DNA of 64,000 nucleotides. Source: Flavobacteriaceae bacterium PS02293. GTDB taxonomy: Bacteria > Bacteroidota > Bacteroidia > Flavobacteriales > Weeksellaceae. The notes under the pieces were generated by a model. The model was not told the origin of the DNA. It did not search any database and saw nothing but the letters and a program-made list of their open reading frames with translations. The DNA is taken from positions 108,185-172,184 of the forward strand of contig JASCOV010000009.1 in assembly GCA_029960045.1 (NCBI GenBank), read 5' to 3'. Shown one piece after another: positions 1-9,698 of the stretch; position 1 is the stretch's first letter, and each line of letters starts with the position of its first letter. Made by a program: the position numbers and the translations under genes.

Positions 1-265
1 CATTGATCTTGTCTCCTGCGAACATACTTTTGATCGCCGATTGCAATTCGGTTTCTTTTGCCAAGTCAAGCAACAATTCGATGGTTTTGGAATCTGCTAA
101 GTTTTTGGAGTAATCAAAAAGAAAATTTTGTGTTTCTAATGAAAACTCTTTGAAACGATTTTCGTTGTACTGGAAAAGTGTTCTCAGTTCGAAATCGTTG
201 TTGGCAAAGTGATCATTAAGAGCTTTCCAGGCGGAAGTGTGAAGCGGATTTATTTTTGGTAACAT
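1..265 (-). CDS. pgi: Glucose-6-phosphate isomerase, N-terminal part (cut by window edge)
   Basis: Interconverts glucose-6-phosphate and fructose-6-phosphate in cytosolic glycolysis and gluconeogenesis. Reading the reverse strand from the ATG at 265 gives about 88 residues beginning MLPKINPLHTSAWKAL. Further in it has DYSKNLADSKTIELLLDLA and AIKSMFAGDKIN, which line up with the N-terminus of bacterial Pgi (compare DYSKN and AIKSMFSGEKIN in the E. coli enzyme). The remainder, including the active site, lies beyond base 1. The start is a clear ATG with no upstream in-frame extension of family character. Confidence 0.93.
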   Translation of the reverse strand, partial: MLPKINPLHTSAWKALNDHFANNDFELRTLFQYNENRFKEFSLETQNFLFDYSKNLADSKTIELLLDLAKETELQSAIKSMFAGDKIN

Positions 266-655
266 ATTAATTGTAGTTGTAAAATTTATTATTGTCTGAA
301 CGACCTGCAAATTTAAGAAAAATCAACAACTTCCTTTTAAATTAGTTTTAACATCATATTCAAAAACCCGACAACAATAGAAAAACTAATAAATTACACA
401 TCACTAACTCTGATACACCTATTATGATCTTCAATCATTTAAGATATATTTTTCTCCAAAAATAAACGAGGATAGATAATTCTACCCTCGTTATTTATAT
501 TCTTCAATTACTATTTTAATTGATTTTCAATAAGTTAACATTTAAAATCATTGCCATCACTAACTTTGGAACATTACCCAATCTTGCAAACGTTTTACAA
601 GGTATATAAAACAGAAAAACCCTCGCATTTTGCGAGGGTTTTTTGTTTATGGATT
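266..655. other. Intergenic region between pgi and the toxin locus
   Basis: This is a 390-bp AT-rich gap. It holds a hairpin at about 466-493 (arms ACGAGG and CCTCGT around an AT-rich loop) and a stronger terminator hairpin at 616-647. The plus-strand reading frame crossing 551-856 lies opposite the immunity gene and has no family character, so I see no gene here. The pgi promoter must lie just right of 265. Confidence 0.6.
616..647 (-). terminator. Terminator of the Rhs locus
   Basis: AAACCCTCGC-attt-GCGAGGGTTT is a perfect GC-rich hairpin followed by a T run on the minus strand. It sits about 10 bases after the stop of the last leftward gene (656) and is bidirectional in form. Confidence 0.85.
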
Positions 656-1024
656 TTAATATTCAATATTTTCTTCTATTATTTTGACAGTCTCTCCCTC
701 AAAAACATATTTGTAAACCAATTCATACCAATCTTTTCCATCAGATGTGTTATAAATTATAATCACATCACCAATGTCTTTAATTTTGGCATCTACACAT
801 ACAGCCCCAAACTCTGTATTACCTTCCTCGAAGTCTTTGATAATAGTGCTTACTAAAAAATCTCTCATTTTAGTAGAGTCCAAACTTTCATCATAAGTTG
901 CTAAATCTATCCATTCGTTGTTTTTGTATATAACTCCAAATGGTGCAAACTCTTTTATCTCTGTTAGGAATTTTTTTGCTCTATTTACAATGTTGGTAAT
1001 TCCTTCTATATATATTTCTGACAT
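656..1024 (-). CDS. Candidate immunity protein of the orphan Rhs toxin tip
   Basis: A small acidic cytosolic protein of 122 residues with no signal peptide or membrane segment. I do not recognise a specific family. The role is inferred from position: it follows the orphan Rhs C-terminal tip (1037-1720) with a 12-base gap in the same direction, the usual toxin-then-immunity order, and it is the last gene before a terminator. The size and the alternating acidic/hydrophobic composition fit immunity proteins such as the Imm or SMI1/SUKH-like groups, but no diagnostic motif is visible. The predicted partner is the REase-fold-like toxin encoded just upstream. Confidence 0.6.
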   Translation of the reverse strand: MSEIYIEGITNIVNRAKKFLTEIKEFAPFGVIYKNNEWIDLATYDESLDSTKMRDFLVSTIIKDFEEGNTEFGAVCVDAKIKDIGDVIIIYNTSDGKDWYELVYKYVFEGETVKIIEENIEY

Positions 1025-1036
1025 TTTATTAGTTTA

Positions 1037-1720
1037 TTATGCACAATTTGGATTATTCTTACACCAATCAACTTTTTTTGGCTGAGGGAATAAAACTGGT
1101 GCAGGACGTGGTGCTTTTCTAGTATTGTCGATTACTGGTGCTGGAGGAGTTGGAGGAGTTATATTGTAAGGTTGAATTTCTATTCCAGATTTTTTTAACG
1201 GGTCAGTTAATTTAGCATCTTTGTTAATCCTTAAAATTAATCTTCCATTTTTAGACAAGGCATCTTGTAGTCTTAATTGTCTTGTTAAAGATTGACTTTT
1301 TACATTTTTTATTTCAACGTTTCTTCCAACTTCTGTAGTTCCATCTGGTATTGTTTCGCCCTTTTCACCTGTCTTCGGGTCAATAGCTTCATATTTTCTA
1401 GTATTTTTCGTTACCGCTTGTCCTTCCTCATTCATTTTCGCAATCTGTTCAGGCTCAATCCTTCTACCTCTATTAAAAGCTTCTTGAGATTTAGATATTG
1501 ACTCTGATGCTTTAGTTAAAGCTTCTGCAACAGGGCTAGGTCTTACATTCGACCCTCCTTCAAAAAGAGGTGTAAATCTGACAAGACTACCTAAACCAAA
1601 AAACATACAACAGCTTTCATCTCCACTAGTGTCTATCACATCTTCCGGTTCCATTCCTGTCGGGTCGGTATTTCGGATTGGGTTGTTGAACGCATAAGCA
1701 TACGGCGACATCCAAGGCAT
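1037..1720 (-). CDS. Orphan Rhs C-terminal toxin tip (displaced cassette)
   Basis: A 227-residue fragment that starts with the very end of an Rhs core (MPWMSPYAYAFNNPIRNTDP, then TGM) and continues into a variable C-terminal domain. In-frame codons just upstream of the ATG read PLAEK, the residues that normally precede this Rhs motif, so homology to a core starts at about 1737 and the rest of the core is absent. The tip carries VEIKNVKSQSLTRQL and a following LRINKDAKLTDPL, resembling the restriction-endonuclease-fold toxin domains of polymorphic toxins (Tox-REase-7-like), probably a DNase. The C-terminus is Pro-rich with two cysteines. It has no signal peptide. It is either a silent cassette that can recombine onto the full Rhs gene upstream, or it is made at low level and neutralised by the next gene. 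Confidence 0.72.
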   Translation of the reverse strand: MPWMSPYAYAFNNPIRNTDPTGMEPEDVIDTSGDESCCMFFGLGSLVRFTPLFEGGSNVRPSPVAEALTKASESISKSQEAFNRGRRIEPEQIAKMNEEGQAVTKNTRKYEAIDPKTGEKGETIPDGTTEVGRNVEIKNVKSQSLTRQLRLQDALSKNGRLILRINKDAKLTDPLKKSGIEIQPYNITPPTPPAPVIDNTRKAPRPAPVLFPQPKKVDWCKNNPNCA

Positions 1721-1764
1721 TTTCTCAGCAAGCGGGGTACTTATAGTTCTTATAAATTGAAGAG

Positions 1765-2475
1765 TTATTTTGCTGTAGGATAGTCAATATTAAATCGTTT
1801 TACATATTCAGAAGATAGTATTTTTCTTTTATGGTTACGATTCTTAAGTATTTTCTTGCTATCATGCATATCAATATATTTTAGCAAAATAACATTTGTA
1901 AATGCAATTAGGGTTGAACAATCCAAATTTTTATTAATAAAATTATAATCGTTTATAATTTTATTATTGATCAAAATAGCATAAGGTTTCTGTGAAGAAT
2001 TTCTTAGAAAATTATTTCTAGTTTTAGTCATAATTTCTCCTGATAAATTATTTATAATATTTGATTCTGAAGAAGTAATATTAAACTCATAATATCCTTT
2101 CTGATTTTCTGGATAATAAATATTTGCTATTACTTTTCTATGTTTATATAAAATATCGTATTCATATTTTTTATTGCTTACAAAATTGGTTTCATATTGT
2201 AATTGTGATATTGCAACAGAATCAATATCACAATTTATGGAATTAAAAAAATAATTTTCATATCCTAAATCTTTCTCATCATTGGATAATTTTTTATAAA
2301 AATTTGAACTATTGTTCAAAATGTATATAACATCCTTATTTTGTATTTTATATTCAAAATAATTACCTTGTCGTTTATAAAATATTTTTATATTTTCATT
2401 AATATTTAATACGAGTATCATCGCTAACAAGGCTAAAGCCGTCAATAGCATTATTAATATCTTTTTGTTGAACAT
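1765..2475 (-). CDS. Candidate membrane-anchored immunity protein of the main Rhs toxin
   Basis: 236 residues. An N-terminal hydrophobic helix (about residues 6-24, ILIMLLTALALLAMILVL) is followed by a Lys/Asn/Tyr-rich hydrophilic domain, suggesting an inner-membrane anchor with a periplasmic domain. The ATG at 2475 overlaps the 3' end of the Rhs gene by 77 bases in another frame, a tight coupling typical of toxin-immunity pairs. The coding sequence is strikingly AT-rich compared with the Rhs core, as is common for exchanged toxin/immunity modules. I recognise no family. A housekeeping role is unlikely given the setting. The immunity function is inferred from position only. Confidence 0.6.
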   Translation of the reverse strand: MFNKKILIMLLTALALLAMILVLNINENIKIFYKRQGNYFEYKIQNKDVIYILNNSSNFYKKLSNDEKDLGYENYFFNSINCDIDSVAISQLQYETNFVSNKKYEYDILYKHRKVIANIYYPENQKGYYEFNITSSESNIINNLSGEIMTKTRNNFLRNSSQKPYAILINNKIINDYNFINKNLDCSTLIAFTNVILLKYIDMHDSKKILKNRNHKRKILSSEYVKRFNIDYPTAK

Positions 2476-5400
2476 CTTTATTAATTGAGTTATAATATTG
2501 ATTTAATATTGGAGAAATATATGTGTTCCTAGCATTACGAGTTACTTTTTCTTGATAATGCTCAAAAATACCATAATAATCATCATTATTTTCAGCAGTA
2601 TAGCCTAAGCTCTGTAGAAATTTAGTGGGTTTTGCAAAATACCCTGAACTCAAATTTAGTTTCTTGTCATCAGCAAAGTCTAAACTTTTGGGGAGAGCAT
2701 GAATAGATATTTCGTGCCCCATACTTTCAATACCATTTCCTATAAATTCATTTCCATTTCCTATTGATATCTTATTAACAAGTCTTCCATTTTCTATTTT
2801 GCTATCGGTTGTCCCTGAAGCACTCATTACGGTTACATTAGTATCTAACTTTAAATCAACACCTGCTTTATGTAAGTCACCGTCTTTTGTAAATTTGACC
2901 CCCCCTACAACATCTCCTGCTTTTGCAAATCTTGATAATAAGTCATAACCCGTTTTTGTATGTGCAAATTCATTCAAAGCCATTTTATTTTTTGCATCTG
3001 CTGTTTTATTAAATTCTTTAGGGTCAATCTGAAATCTACCATCAGGATCAATAAATTTCATAGGATTGTCAGCAACATAAGTATAAGTTGACCACCTTCT
3101 TGATTTCTCCGCCAACGGATCGACAACACCCCATCTCCCGATGTCCGCCATATACATCCTCGCTCCGTAATCATACATTCCCGTTTCCTGAAGTTCCTTG
3201 CCGTTATACTTATAATTCTTATAAGTCGCACTAGGATTAAACAACTGTGCTGATCCTTTTGCCGGTGGATTGATAAAGTTTAATCCAAACGGATAATAAT
3301 CATTGCTGTCTTCTGTAAAAAGATCGTTATTCTCATCCCTACCATAGTTCAATCTCGTATTTCCTAAGTAATCCTTGTATTGGTAAATATACCTAAAATT
3401 ATCAAAATCATAAAACCCTTCTGCTGTGGAAAAGAAGTTAGGTGCAGACTCCATTGCCCCGATAGGTCCTCCCGGACCTCCCGGATCTACTATTGCCTTG
3501 TCGGCTAATTCAAACGACTCCCTTTGTCCTGCTACAGACATCTCTTCAGCCGCAGGGGTTTCTTGAAGTGCTATAACAATATCCGGTGTATAAGGCGTAG
3601 TATAAACAAATCCATCCAGATACCAAGTTTCAATATTCTGTCCATTCACTTCAAAACTCTTATGAACTTTAGTCCCATCAGCTCTATAGGTATAGGTCAC
3701 AGGCTGATTATTCTTAACAATCACCTGTGGTAAATTCAAATAATTGTAAGTAATATTCTGGGTAATATTTTTATCAGGCATCGTCAGCATATTGCCATTA
3801 CTGTCATAGGTGTTAATTCCGCCACCTCCGGGATATCCGCTCACGTTGGCAACTCCACCTTCATTATCTGTGATTCTTTGAAGTCTGTTACTTAATTCAT
3901 TATTCTCGTAATAATAAATCAAATTATCAACAGGATTAAAAGTTGTACCTGTCCTTGGTCTTGCATTACGTTTTAGCGTTTTGATATTTCCATTGATATC
4001 ATAAGTCAACTCTTCATTAAAATATTTGGAATCGGTAGTTGTCGTTTCATTAAAGGTTTTGTAATTCCCCTTTCTGAGACGGTTAAGATCATCATAGGTA
4101 TATTCGTAACGGTTAAAATTATTAGCGGCATAAGTCCAGTCAATTTCAGAGATATTACCATTGTATTTTTTGATGGTTGTATTGGCTGGATCATTATACT
4201 TGATCTTATAAGAAAACAGTTTACCAATATCCAGCTTACCCTCGTTATTCAGGTTGATACCTGTCATCCATCCTCTGATGTTGTAATTGTATTTGATGCT
4301 TTGCAGTGGAGGTAATACCTCATTAAAACTAGCATCGGATCGTGCGCCTACTTTTTTAGTATCAAGTCTACCTAATTCATCGTAAGTATTGTCTGCCAAA
4401 AGTTCCTTCGAAGTTTTTCCTTCAACTTCGTGGTAATGTTTTTGCAGACGGTTCTGATGATCATAAAAGAAGTCTTCTATAATATGAATAGGGGATTCTA
4501 ATGGCACTTTATTATGCCATGTTTCAGAATGCTTCACCACACCTGCAAAGTCCAGTTTCATTTCTACTCTGGTTCTTCCATTAAGATGATTGATACTTGT
4601 TGTTCCAATCATCCTACCCTTATTATCATAATAGCTGTAATTCTTTGTCCATTTATCATCATTGATATTCTTCGTCATCGTTGCAAGTGGAAGTGATTTG
4701 GTTGAACGTCCCAAACCGTCATAAGCTGCCAAAAGTATTGGTTCATTCTGGATTTTATTGTCAGTGGGTAATGGTGTTCCTGTTGGATAAGTATCATAGT
4801 AGTTGACAGACAGAACAGTATTGATATCTACAAATAAGGTATTGGTGTAATAAATACGTGATCCACTCATATTAAAACCTGTACTATTGCGCTCTTCTGT
4901 AATGACAGCACCTCCTGCTTGATTCTGCATACTTTCTCGGCTTCCACCTGGGATAAAACCTGTATAGGCAACTCTTCCAAATTTATCATATTTGGTGATC
5001 ATCCATTTAGCACCGTTTTCAGGTCTTCTCATCTCGGAGTCCTGAGTCATTATCAAACGGTCTGCTTTATCGTAAACCAAATACTCCCAGCCTTTACCCG
5101 GAAGTTTCTTCTCTACCAATCTGTTTTGACCATCATAATTATATTGGTAACAAAGATTACTAATAATTGCATTAGCACCATTTTGTGGATCACTGATAGT
5201 CTGAACTGAGTTCGCTCGAAAATCAGCCGATGCCAATGGTGAGATTACAAATGCTAATTGATTATACTCATTATAAACATAATAAGTGTCAACAAACTGT
5301 CCTGCTGGTTGCGGTGCTAATGAAACTCCCATATCCGCCGGTTCAGCAACACTGACTCCTCCAATCACTTTTCTTACCAATAATACTTGTCCTTCTCCAT

Positions 5401-6076
5401 TCTTGAACTCATAAGTTGTTTTTCCATCTTCATCTGATACTTTATTTTTATAAAGTTTTGACGCAGCATAAAAACCATCCACCTTAAGTTCATAAGTATA
5501 AAAAGCACCGTTACGTGTTCGGGTATCAGTGGTAAACTTCAGAACATCTGTGGAATTATTAGTTTGGTAATCATAATTTAGGGGATGAGTCTGCCAATCA
5601 GAACCAGGCTGAACTTGTTGCTGGATTCTATCTAATGGAGAGTTCTCTAATACTTTTCTGGAATAAATTTTTTCAGTCGACGCATAGATAGAGGTAGGAC
5701 TGGCAACTGGAAATGCGTTTCCATCAGTTGAACAATCTGAACTCTGAGTGTAAATCCCACCATCTTTGCTAATATCTTGTGGAATAGCCATATAATCCCT
5801 TGCCTGTCTTCCAAAACAGTCATAAATAATAGGAGTCACCAAATCATTAGTAGGTGTTTTACCTGCCTTAATAGCTATAGTTTGTTTAGGTCGACCTAAA
5901 CCGTCAAAATATGTAACCGTTTCTGCTCCTTTAGCAGATGTATTTGATGAAGTAACAGGTACGAAATATGTTTTGCTATAAACGTAATTTTCGGCGTCAG
6001 TCAGCTGGCTATGGTACAGGCTGAATCCTGATACAAATAATAACAGGCTCAGTGTATTTTTTAATAGGTTGCTCAT
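2399..6076 (-). CDS. DUF6443/Rhs-repeat protein with C-terminal toxin domain
   Basis: About 1225 residues from the chosen start (MSNLLKNTLSLLLFVSGF), which yields a clean signal peptide ending near YHSQ; an upstream ATG at 6094 is possible but overlaps the preceding stop. Order: signal peptide; DUF6443-type N-terminal region (VTYFDGLGRPKQTIAIKAG); YD/Rhs repeats (YDGLGR, YDDLNRLRKGNY, YDSNGNMLTMPD); the Rhs core end (YDYGARMYMADIGRWGVVDP, then LAEKSRRWSTYTYVADNP and DPDGRF); and a variable tip of about 210 residues. The tip has the hydrophobic stretch MGHEISIHAL, a candidate metal-binding HE...H motif, but not a textbook HExxH. It belongs to a leftward operon with the SpvB-like gene and is followed by its candidate immunity gene and an orphan tip. 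The likely role is a cell-surface or secreted polymorphic toxin used between bacteria. Confidence 0.85.
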   Translation of the reverse strand: MSNLLKNTLSLLLFVSGFSLYHSQLTDAENYVYSKTYFVPVTSSNTSAKGAETVTYFDGLGRPKQTIAIKAGKTPTNDLVTPIIYDCFGRQARDYMAIPQDISKDGGIYTQSSDCSTDGNAFPVASPTSIYASTEKIYSRKVLENSPLDRIQQQVQPGSDWQTHPLNYDYQTNNSTDVLKFTTDTRTRNGAFYTYELKVDGFYAASKLYKNKVSDEDGKTTYEFKNGEGQVLLVRKVIGGVSVAEPADMGVSLAPQPAGQFVDTYYVYNEYNQLAFVISPLASADFRANSVQTISDPQNGANAIISNLCYQYNYDGQNRLVEKKLPGKGWEYLVYDKADRLIMTQDSEMRRPENGAKWMITKYDKFGRVAYTGFIPGGSRESMQNQAGGAVITEERNSTGFNMSGSRIYYTNTLFVDINTVLSVNYYDTYPTGTPLPTDNKIQNEPILLAAYDGLGRSTKSLPLATMTKNINDDKWTKNYSYYDNKGRMIGTTSINHLNGRTRVEMKLDFAGVVKHSETWHNKVPLESPIHIIEDFFYDHQNRLQKHYHEVEGKTSKELLADNTYDELGRLDTKKVGARSDASFNEVLPPLQSIKYNYNIRGWMTGINLNNEGKLDIGKLFSYKIKYNDPANTTIKKYNGNISEIDWTYAANNFNRYEYTYDDLNRLRKGNYKTFNETTTTDSKYFNEELTYDINGNIKTLKRNARPRTGTTFNPVDNLIYYYENNELSNRLQRITDNEGGVANVSGYPGGGGINTYDSNGNMLTMPDKNITQNITYNYLNLPQVIVKNNQPVTYTYRADGTKVHKSFEVNGQNIETWYLDGFVYTTPYTPDIVIALQETPAAEEMSVAGQRESFELADKAIVDPGGPGGPIGAMESAPNFFSTAEGFYDFDNFRYIYQYKDYLGNTRLNYGRDENNDLFTEDSNDYYPFGLNFINPPAKGSAQLFNPSATYKNYKYNGKELQETGMYDYGARMYMADIGRWGVVDPLAEKSRRWSTYTYVADNPMKFIDPDGRFQIDPKEFNKTADAKNKMALNEFAHTKTGYDLLSRFAKAGDVVGGVKFTKDGDLHKAGVDLKLDTNVTVMSASGTTDSKIENGRLVNKISIGNGNEFIGNGIESMGHEISIHALPKSLDFADDKKLNLSSGYFAKPTKFLQSLGYTAENNDDYYGIFEHYQEKVTRNARNTYISPILNQYYNSINKDVQQKDINNAIDGFSLVSDDTRIKY

Positions 6077-6083
6077 TGGGGTT

Positions 6084-9000
6084 TTATTTATCATATTCAA
6101 ATACAAATCCTACGGAATCACCTGCATTTATCCAAGATGATGCACTTATGGTTATATCTCCACTACTCAAAACTTTTAAAGTCCAAGTAGTTCCATTTAG
6201 AACTTTTGTAAATGTTTTTGTGCTATTTGGAGCGCATGTATTTATTGTTCCTATAATTATTAGCCCATGTGCTTCCTCTAGGAAAGTAACATTTACAGTT
6301 GCTGAAAAATGATTTGTAGATGTTTCTTGAATTACAGCCGATGCATCTACTAAATTGGGGTTATTAGGTACCAACCTACATATATGTGTACAATTAGCAT
6401 TATTATTGGTAATATTTTGTCCATTTTCGTTTATATCATCTTGCGCTTGTTGATTTGCATCTTCCTTATTAATAATTGATGAATACTTATTAGCTGGAAC
6501 TACATAATTAAAAGCTCCTCCAATATAATCCAAACCACAATTGTTACGATAAAATATCTTACTACGCTCATCATTGTAAAACGTTATAGTATTATAATTA
6601 TATTTAAATTCTTTAATAATATTTTTTTCTGCGTCTAAAATTCTTTCCAATCTATTGGCAGTATCGTATATGTAATTTTGCCTGATACCATTGGGAGGGG
6701 TGATACTTCTAACGCCAATCAAGGGATCGTAGGTATAGGTCGTGATTTGATAATCTGCTAACATAGCGTCTTTTCTAAAAACATCAAAAGCAGCTAAAAT
6801 GACAGACTCGTCACTTCTAGGAGCTAATGTGGCATCAGTATCAGACGCATTGATAATAGAAATAGTAGAATCTAATGAACTTACCTGTGAATATTTTGCC
6901 CCTTCTATCTTGGCAATTGGCTTGGTCTTATTATAGCCCCAGATGACGGTTACAGGGACGCCTGACCTGGTAGTATATTGAGTTATATTACTAAAGTCGC
7001 CATAACTGTCGATAGTAATATTCTTATCCGTTGAAGAAGAGGTATCCAAGAGTGTATTTCCAAAATTAGAATATATATATTTTGGAAGATATCTCGTGTT
7101 CAATTCTTCTGGAGATAGATCAACTGGAGCATATATGGTTTTTTCCTCCGTTACTTTGTTATTATTCTTATATTGAATCCTGCCTAAAGAGATCGAAGTC
7201 ATATTCTTGTTAATCATTGTTTGATCAAATATAGTCGGGCTTGTAATATCTTTTAAATACGATATATTCTCTCTTAAAATATTACCATTTGAATCCGTTA
7301 TTTGATTTTCGTTCAAATTAAGATGGTTAGTACCTGTAAAAAAGTTTTCTTTTACAACTTTTAAAGAATCACTTCCATAATAATTTGTTGTAATCTGTTT
7401 TTTAAGATTGGAGGAATTGAAGTATTTTTTATATCCTTGTACCCAATTACCACTTAGATGATTAATAGCGACATAATTATTGTTATCTTTTAAGTTATTG
7501 GGGTTAAAATCAATGTTATCGGTGTATTCATATTCTTCCTTCTTAAGAGGTGTTGTGCCGCCTTCTTTATAAAATAAATCTTTTTTAAGTTTTCCCCGCA
7601 TTATACTTTTGTCAATCCCGAATAAATTCCTGAAATTCTTATATAAATTTTCAGGATAAACTGGATATGTTCCTGAAGATGGTGGATTATCAAAATAATT
7701 TTTGATATTTGAAGTATCAGGATTTAATATATCGGGAGTATCTTGATAACTGTAAAAATTATGTTCAATATAGCCTTTATTCTTATCTATTTCGAAAACT
7801 TTGGAATAACCTATATTATAACTATCCAAGCTATTTTGTTGAACATTTGAACTACTCTTTAAAAATAAATTTTGATAAAAAGTACCGTCATTTGATTTCC
7901 ATTCAATAAAATAAATATATCTCGGCCAATTCATCAGAATACCAGAAGATGCTGCTCCATTTAATGTAGTTGTATAACGATATTCTTTTTCATTCGTCAA
8001 ACCTCCATTTTCTGAATAATCATATTGTTTTTTAATTCTTGCTCCACCTATATATCCTGTATTGTTGGTTAAAGTTGGAAGAAAAGCACTTCCGGATGTG
8101 CGTTCAATCCTTTTTCCATAGGACGGCGATTCATATTCAAAAGTTGTATAACCATTTGTTGGATAAGTTATTTTACTTAGAAGAGCTACATTATATAGAT
8201 TTGTATTTGGCTCTCTAATCGTACCATTTAGTGTGTAGTCTCCAGTTATAGAATTATAACTGTCATAAGCTAATAAAGAAGAATTGCCTTCATTTCCGTT
8301 CCAAAATCCCCAATGATCTAAACCCTTAGTGTAATATTTAGGTAAATTACTTGTATTATAATATTCCATAGAATATTTTGAGTTCGACTTGGTATCAATT
8401 AAACTTGTAAGAAATGGTCTTTTGTAAGTTCCTCCTAAATTTGAATAATTAAATAAAAATTTTTTTATATCAATATTATTTTGTCTCAAGGAGATATAAT
8501 CAATCACAAATTCATTGATAGGTTTTGTGACCGATTCAGTCTGTAAGATCGGATAACCTATATCCTTATAATTTATAAAGATGCTTCTACTGTCGAAAGT
8601 AACAGATTCCAATAATGATTTTTTGATTAAGATATGGCTTTCTATTGATGTAGGGCTTGAGCCATAATTAGTCCAACAGCCAGCAAATCCTCCAGGGCAA
8701 TTTTTTGTATATCCTGATCGTGAACCATCTTGAAAAAAAGCATCTAAACTTACTATTTTTGAATTATTTGTCAAAGTATTGGCTATTGCATATGTACAAA
8801 AACCATCAATCAGATTATCTTGAACGTAATTAAAAGTCACTGTTTTACCATTCTGGAAAATAATCTGTGAAATACTCCAGGCATTTACAGTGTAAAATCT
8901 TGAAGTCTCATCATGATCAGGCCCATTGGCAGAATTTGAGGGATACGAGACTTCATATTTTGAAAAATCTCCCCCAAAATAATAAGTATTTCCCTGACCA

Positions 9001-9698
9001 TCTTTAATTACAATCTGAGAAGGAGAAAGTTTGCATTCATAAGATGGTGCATAAGTTTTTAAACCTGAGATATCTACAGTCAGATTAGGATCATTGGACT
9101 CGACAATAACCTTACCGTCGTTACCTATCATGAATTTTCCGCTTAGCCCAAGAATTGAGAAATTAAAAGAATCAGGTTCACCCTCATATCCATTAGCCGC
9201 GTTTCCTAATCTCCAGTCTAATCCCGAGATTCCGCCAATCCCACTCTCTAAATTATATACCTGAGAGTTTGTTGTAGAAGAATTTAATCTTACCCCTGTT
9301 AAAAAGCCATGCAGATTTGCTCCTGTATCAAAAGGATTTCCTCCAGAACTTTGTGGGACACCCATATAATCGTCTGGCATTCTGTTAACAGATCTGGTAA
9401 TCCTACCTCCTCCAATTAACGACCAGCCAACTCCCGCCAAGTCACTTTTTTTTCTGGGAATGAAACCTGAGGAGTCATAAGACAATAGCATATTGATAGA
9501 ATTTTCCCCATCAATATCTATATTGAACAAAGGGATTTTCAGATCGATCATTCCTGTATATAAATTTACAGGTACATTACCGTATTTTTCAAAAGCATAG
9601 GATTCTGGTGTTTTGATTTGCAACTGCTGCATATAAAGCTGTGCATTTACTAGGCAAATTGAAAATACTATTAAAAAAATGTATACAACTTTCTTCAT
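6084..9698 (-). CDS. Large secreted SpvB/Rhs-like protein with DUF5977-type C-terminus
   Basis: 1204 residues with a Sec signal peptide (MKKVVYIFLIVFSICLVNAQ). The N-terminal third has the SpvB/TcB-like signature (NLYTGMIDLKIPLFNI, then LLSYDSSG and LAGVGWSLIGGGRITRSVN). The middle contains YD-type segments (YTYDPLIGVRSITPPNG, YIYDTANRLERI). The C-terminal part matches the DUF5977 pattern (FYRNNCGLDYIGGAFNYVVP, ANKYSSIINKEDANQQAQDD). Its ATG overlaps the stop of the upstream T9SS-type gene as TAATG, and its stop lies 7 bases before the next Rhs start, so the three genes form one transcription unit. The family occurs beside DUF6443/Rhs toxins in Chryseobacterium-like genomes and probably builds part of the Rhs shell or carrier. 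The exact role is unknown. Confidence 0.82.
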   Translation of the reverse strand: MKKVVYIFLIVFSICLVNAQLYMQQLQIKTPESYAFEKYGNVPVNLYTGMIDLKIPLFNIDIDGENSINMLLSYDSSGFIPRKKSDLAGVGWSLIGGGRITRSVNRMPDDYMGVPQSSGGNPFDTGANLHGFLTGVRLNSSTTNSQVYNLESGIGGISGLDWRLGNAANGYEGEPDSFNFSILGLSGKFMIGNDGKVIVESNDPNLTVDISGLKTYAPSYECKLSPSQIVIKDGQGNTYYFGGDFSKYEVSYPSNSANGPDHDETSRFYTVNAWSISQIIFQNGKTVTFNYVQDNLIDGFCTYAIANTLTNNSKIVSLDAFFQDGSRSGYTKNCPGGFAGCWTNYGSSPTSIESHILIKKSLLESVTFDSRSIFINYKDIGYPILQTESVTKPINEFVIDYISLRQNNIDIKKFLFNYSNLGGTYKRPFLTSLIDTKSNSKYSMEYYNTSNLPKYYTKGLDHWGFWNGNEGNSSLLAYDSYNSITGDYTLNGTIREPNTNLYNVALLSKITYPTNGYTTFEYESPSYGKRIERTSGSAFLPTLTNNTGYIGGARIKKQYDYSENGGLTNEKEYRYTTTLNGAASSGILMNWPRYIYFIEWKSNDGTFYQNLFLKSSSNVQQNSLDSYNIGYSKVFEIDKNKGYIEHNFYSYQDTPDILNPDTSNIKNYFDNPPSSGTYPVYPENLYKNFRNLFGIDKSIMRGKLKKDLFYKEGGTTPLKKEEYEYTDNIDFNPNNLKDNNNYVAINHLSGNWVQGYKKYFNSSNLKKQITTNYYGSDSLKVVKENFFTGTNHLNLNENQITDSNGNILRENISYLKDITSPTIFDQTMINKNMTSISLGRIQYKNNNKVTEEKTIYAPVDLSPEELNTRYLPKYIYSNFGNTLLDTSSSTDKNITIDSYGDFSNITQYTTRSGVPVTVIWGYNKTKPIAKIEGAKYSQVSSLDSTISIINASDTDATLAPRSDESVILAAFDVFRKDAMLADYQITTYTYDPLIGVRSITPPNGIRQNYIYDTANRLERILDAEKNIIKEFKYNYNTITFYNDERSKIFYRNNCGLDYIGGAFNYVVPANKYSSIINKEDANQQAQDDINENGQNITNNNANCTHICRLVPNNPNLVDASAVIQETSTNHFSATVNVTFLEEAHGLIIIGTINTCAPNSTKTFTKVLNGTTWTLKVLSSGDITISASSWINAGDSVGFVFEYDK

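Noticed and set aside
551..856. Plus-strand 101-codon frame at the left end
   Set aside because: Runs through the terminator hairpin and opposite the immunity gene.
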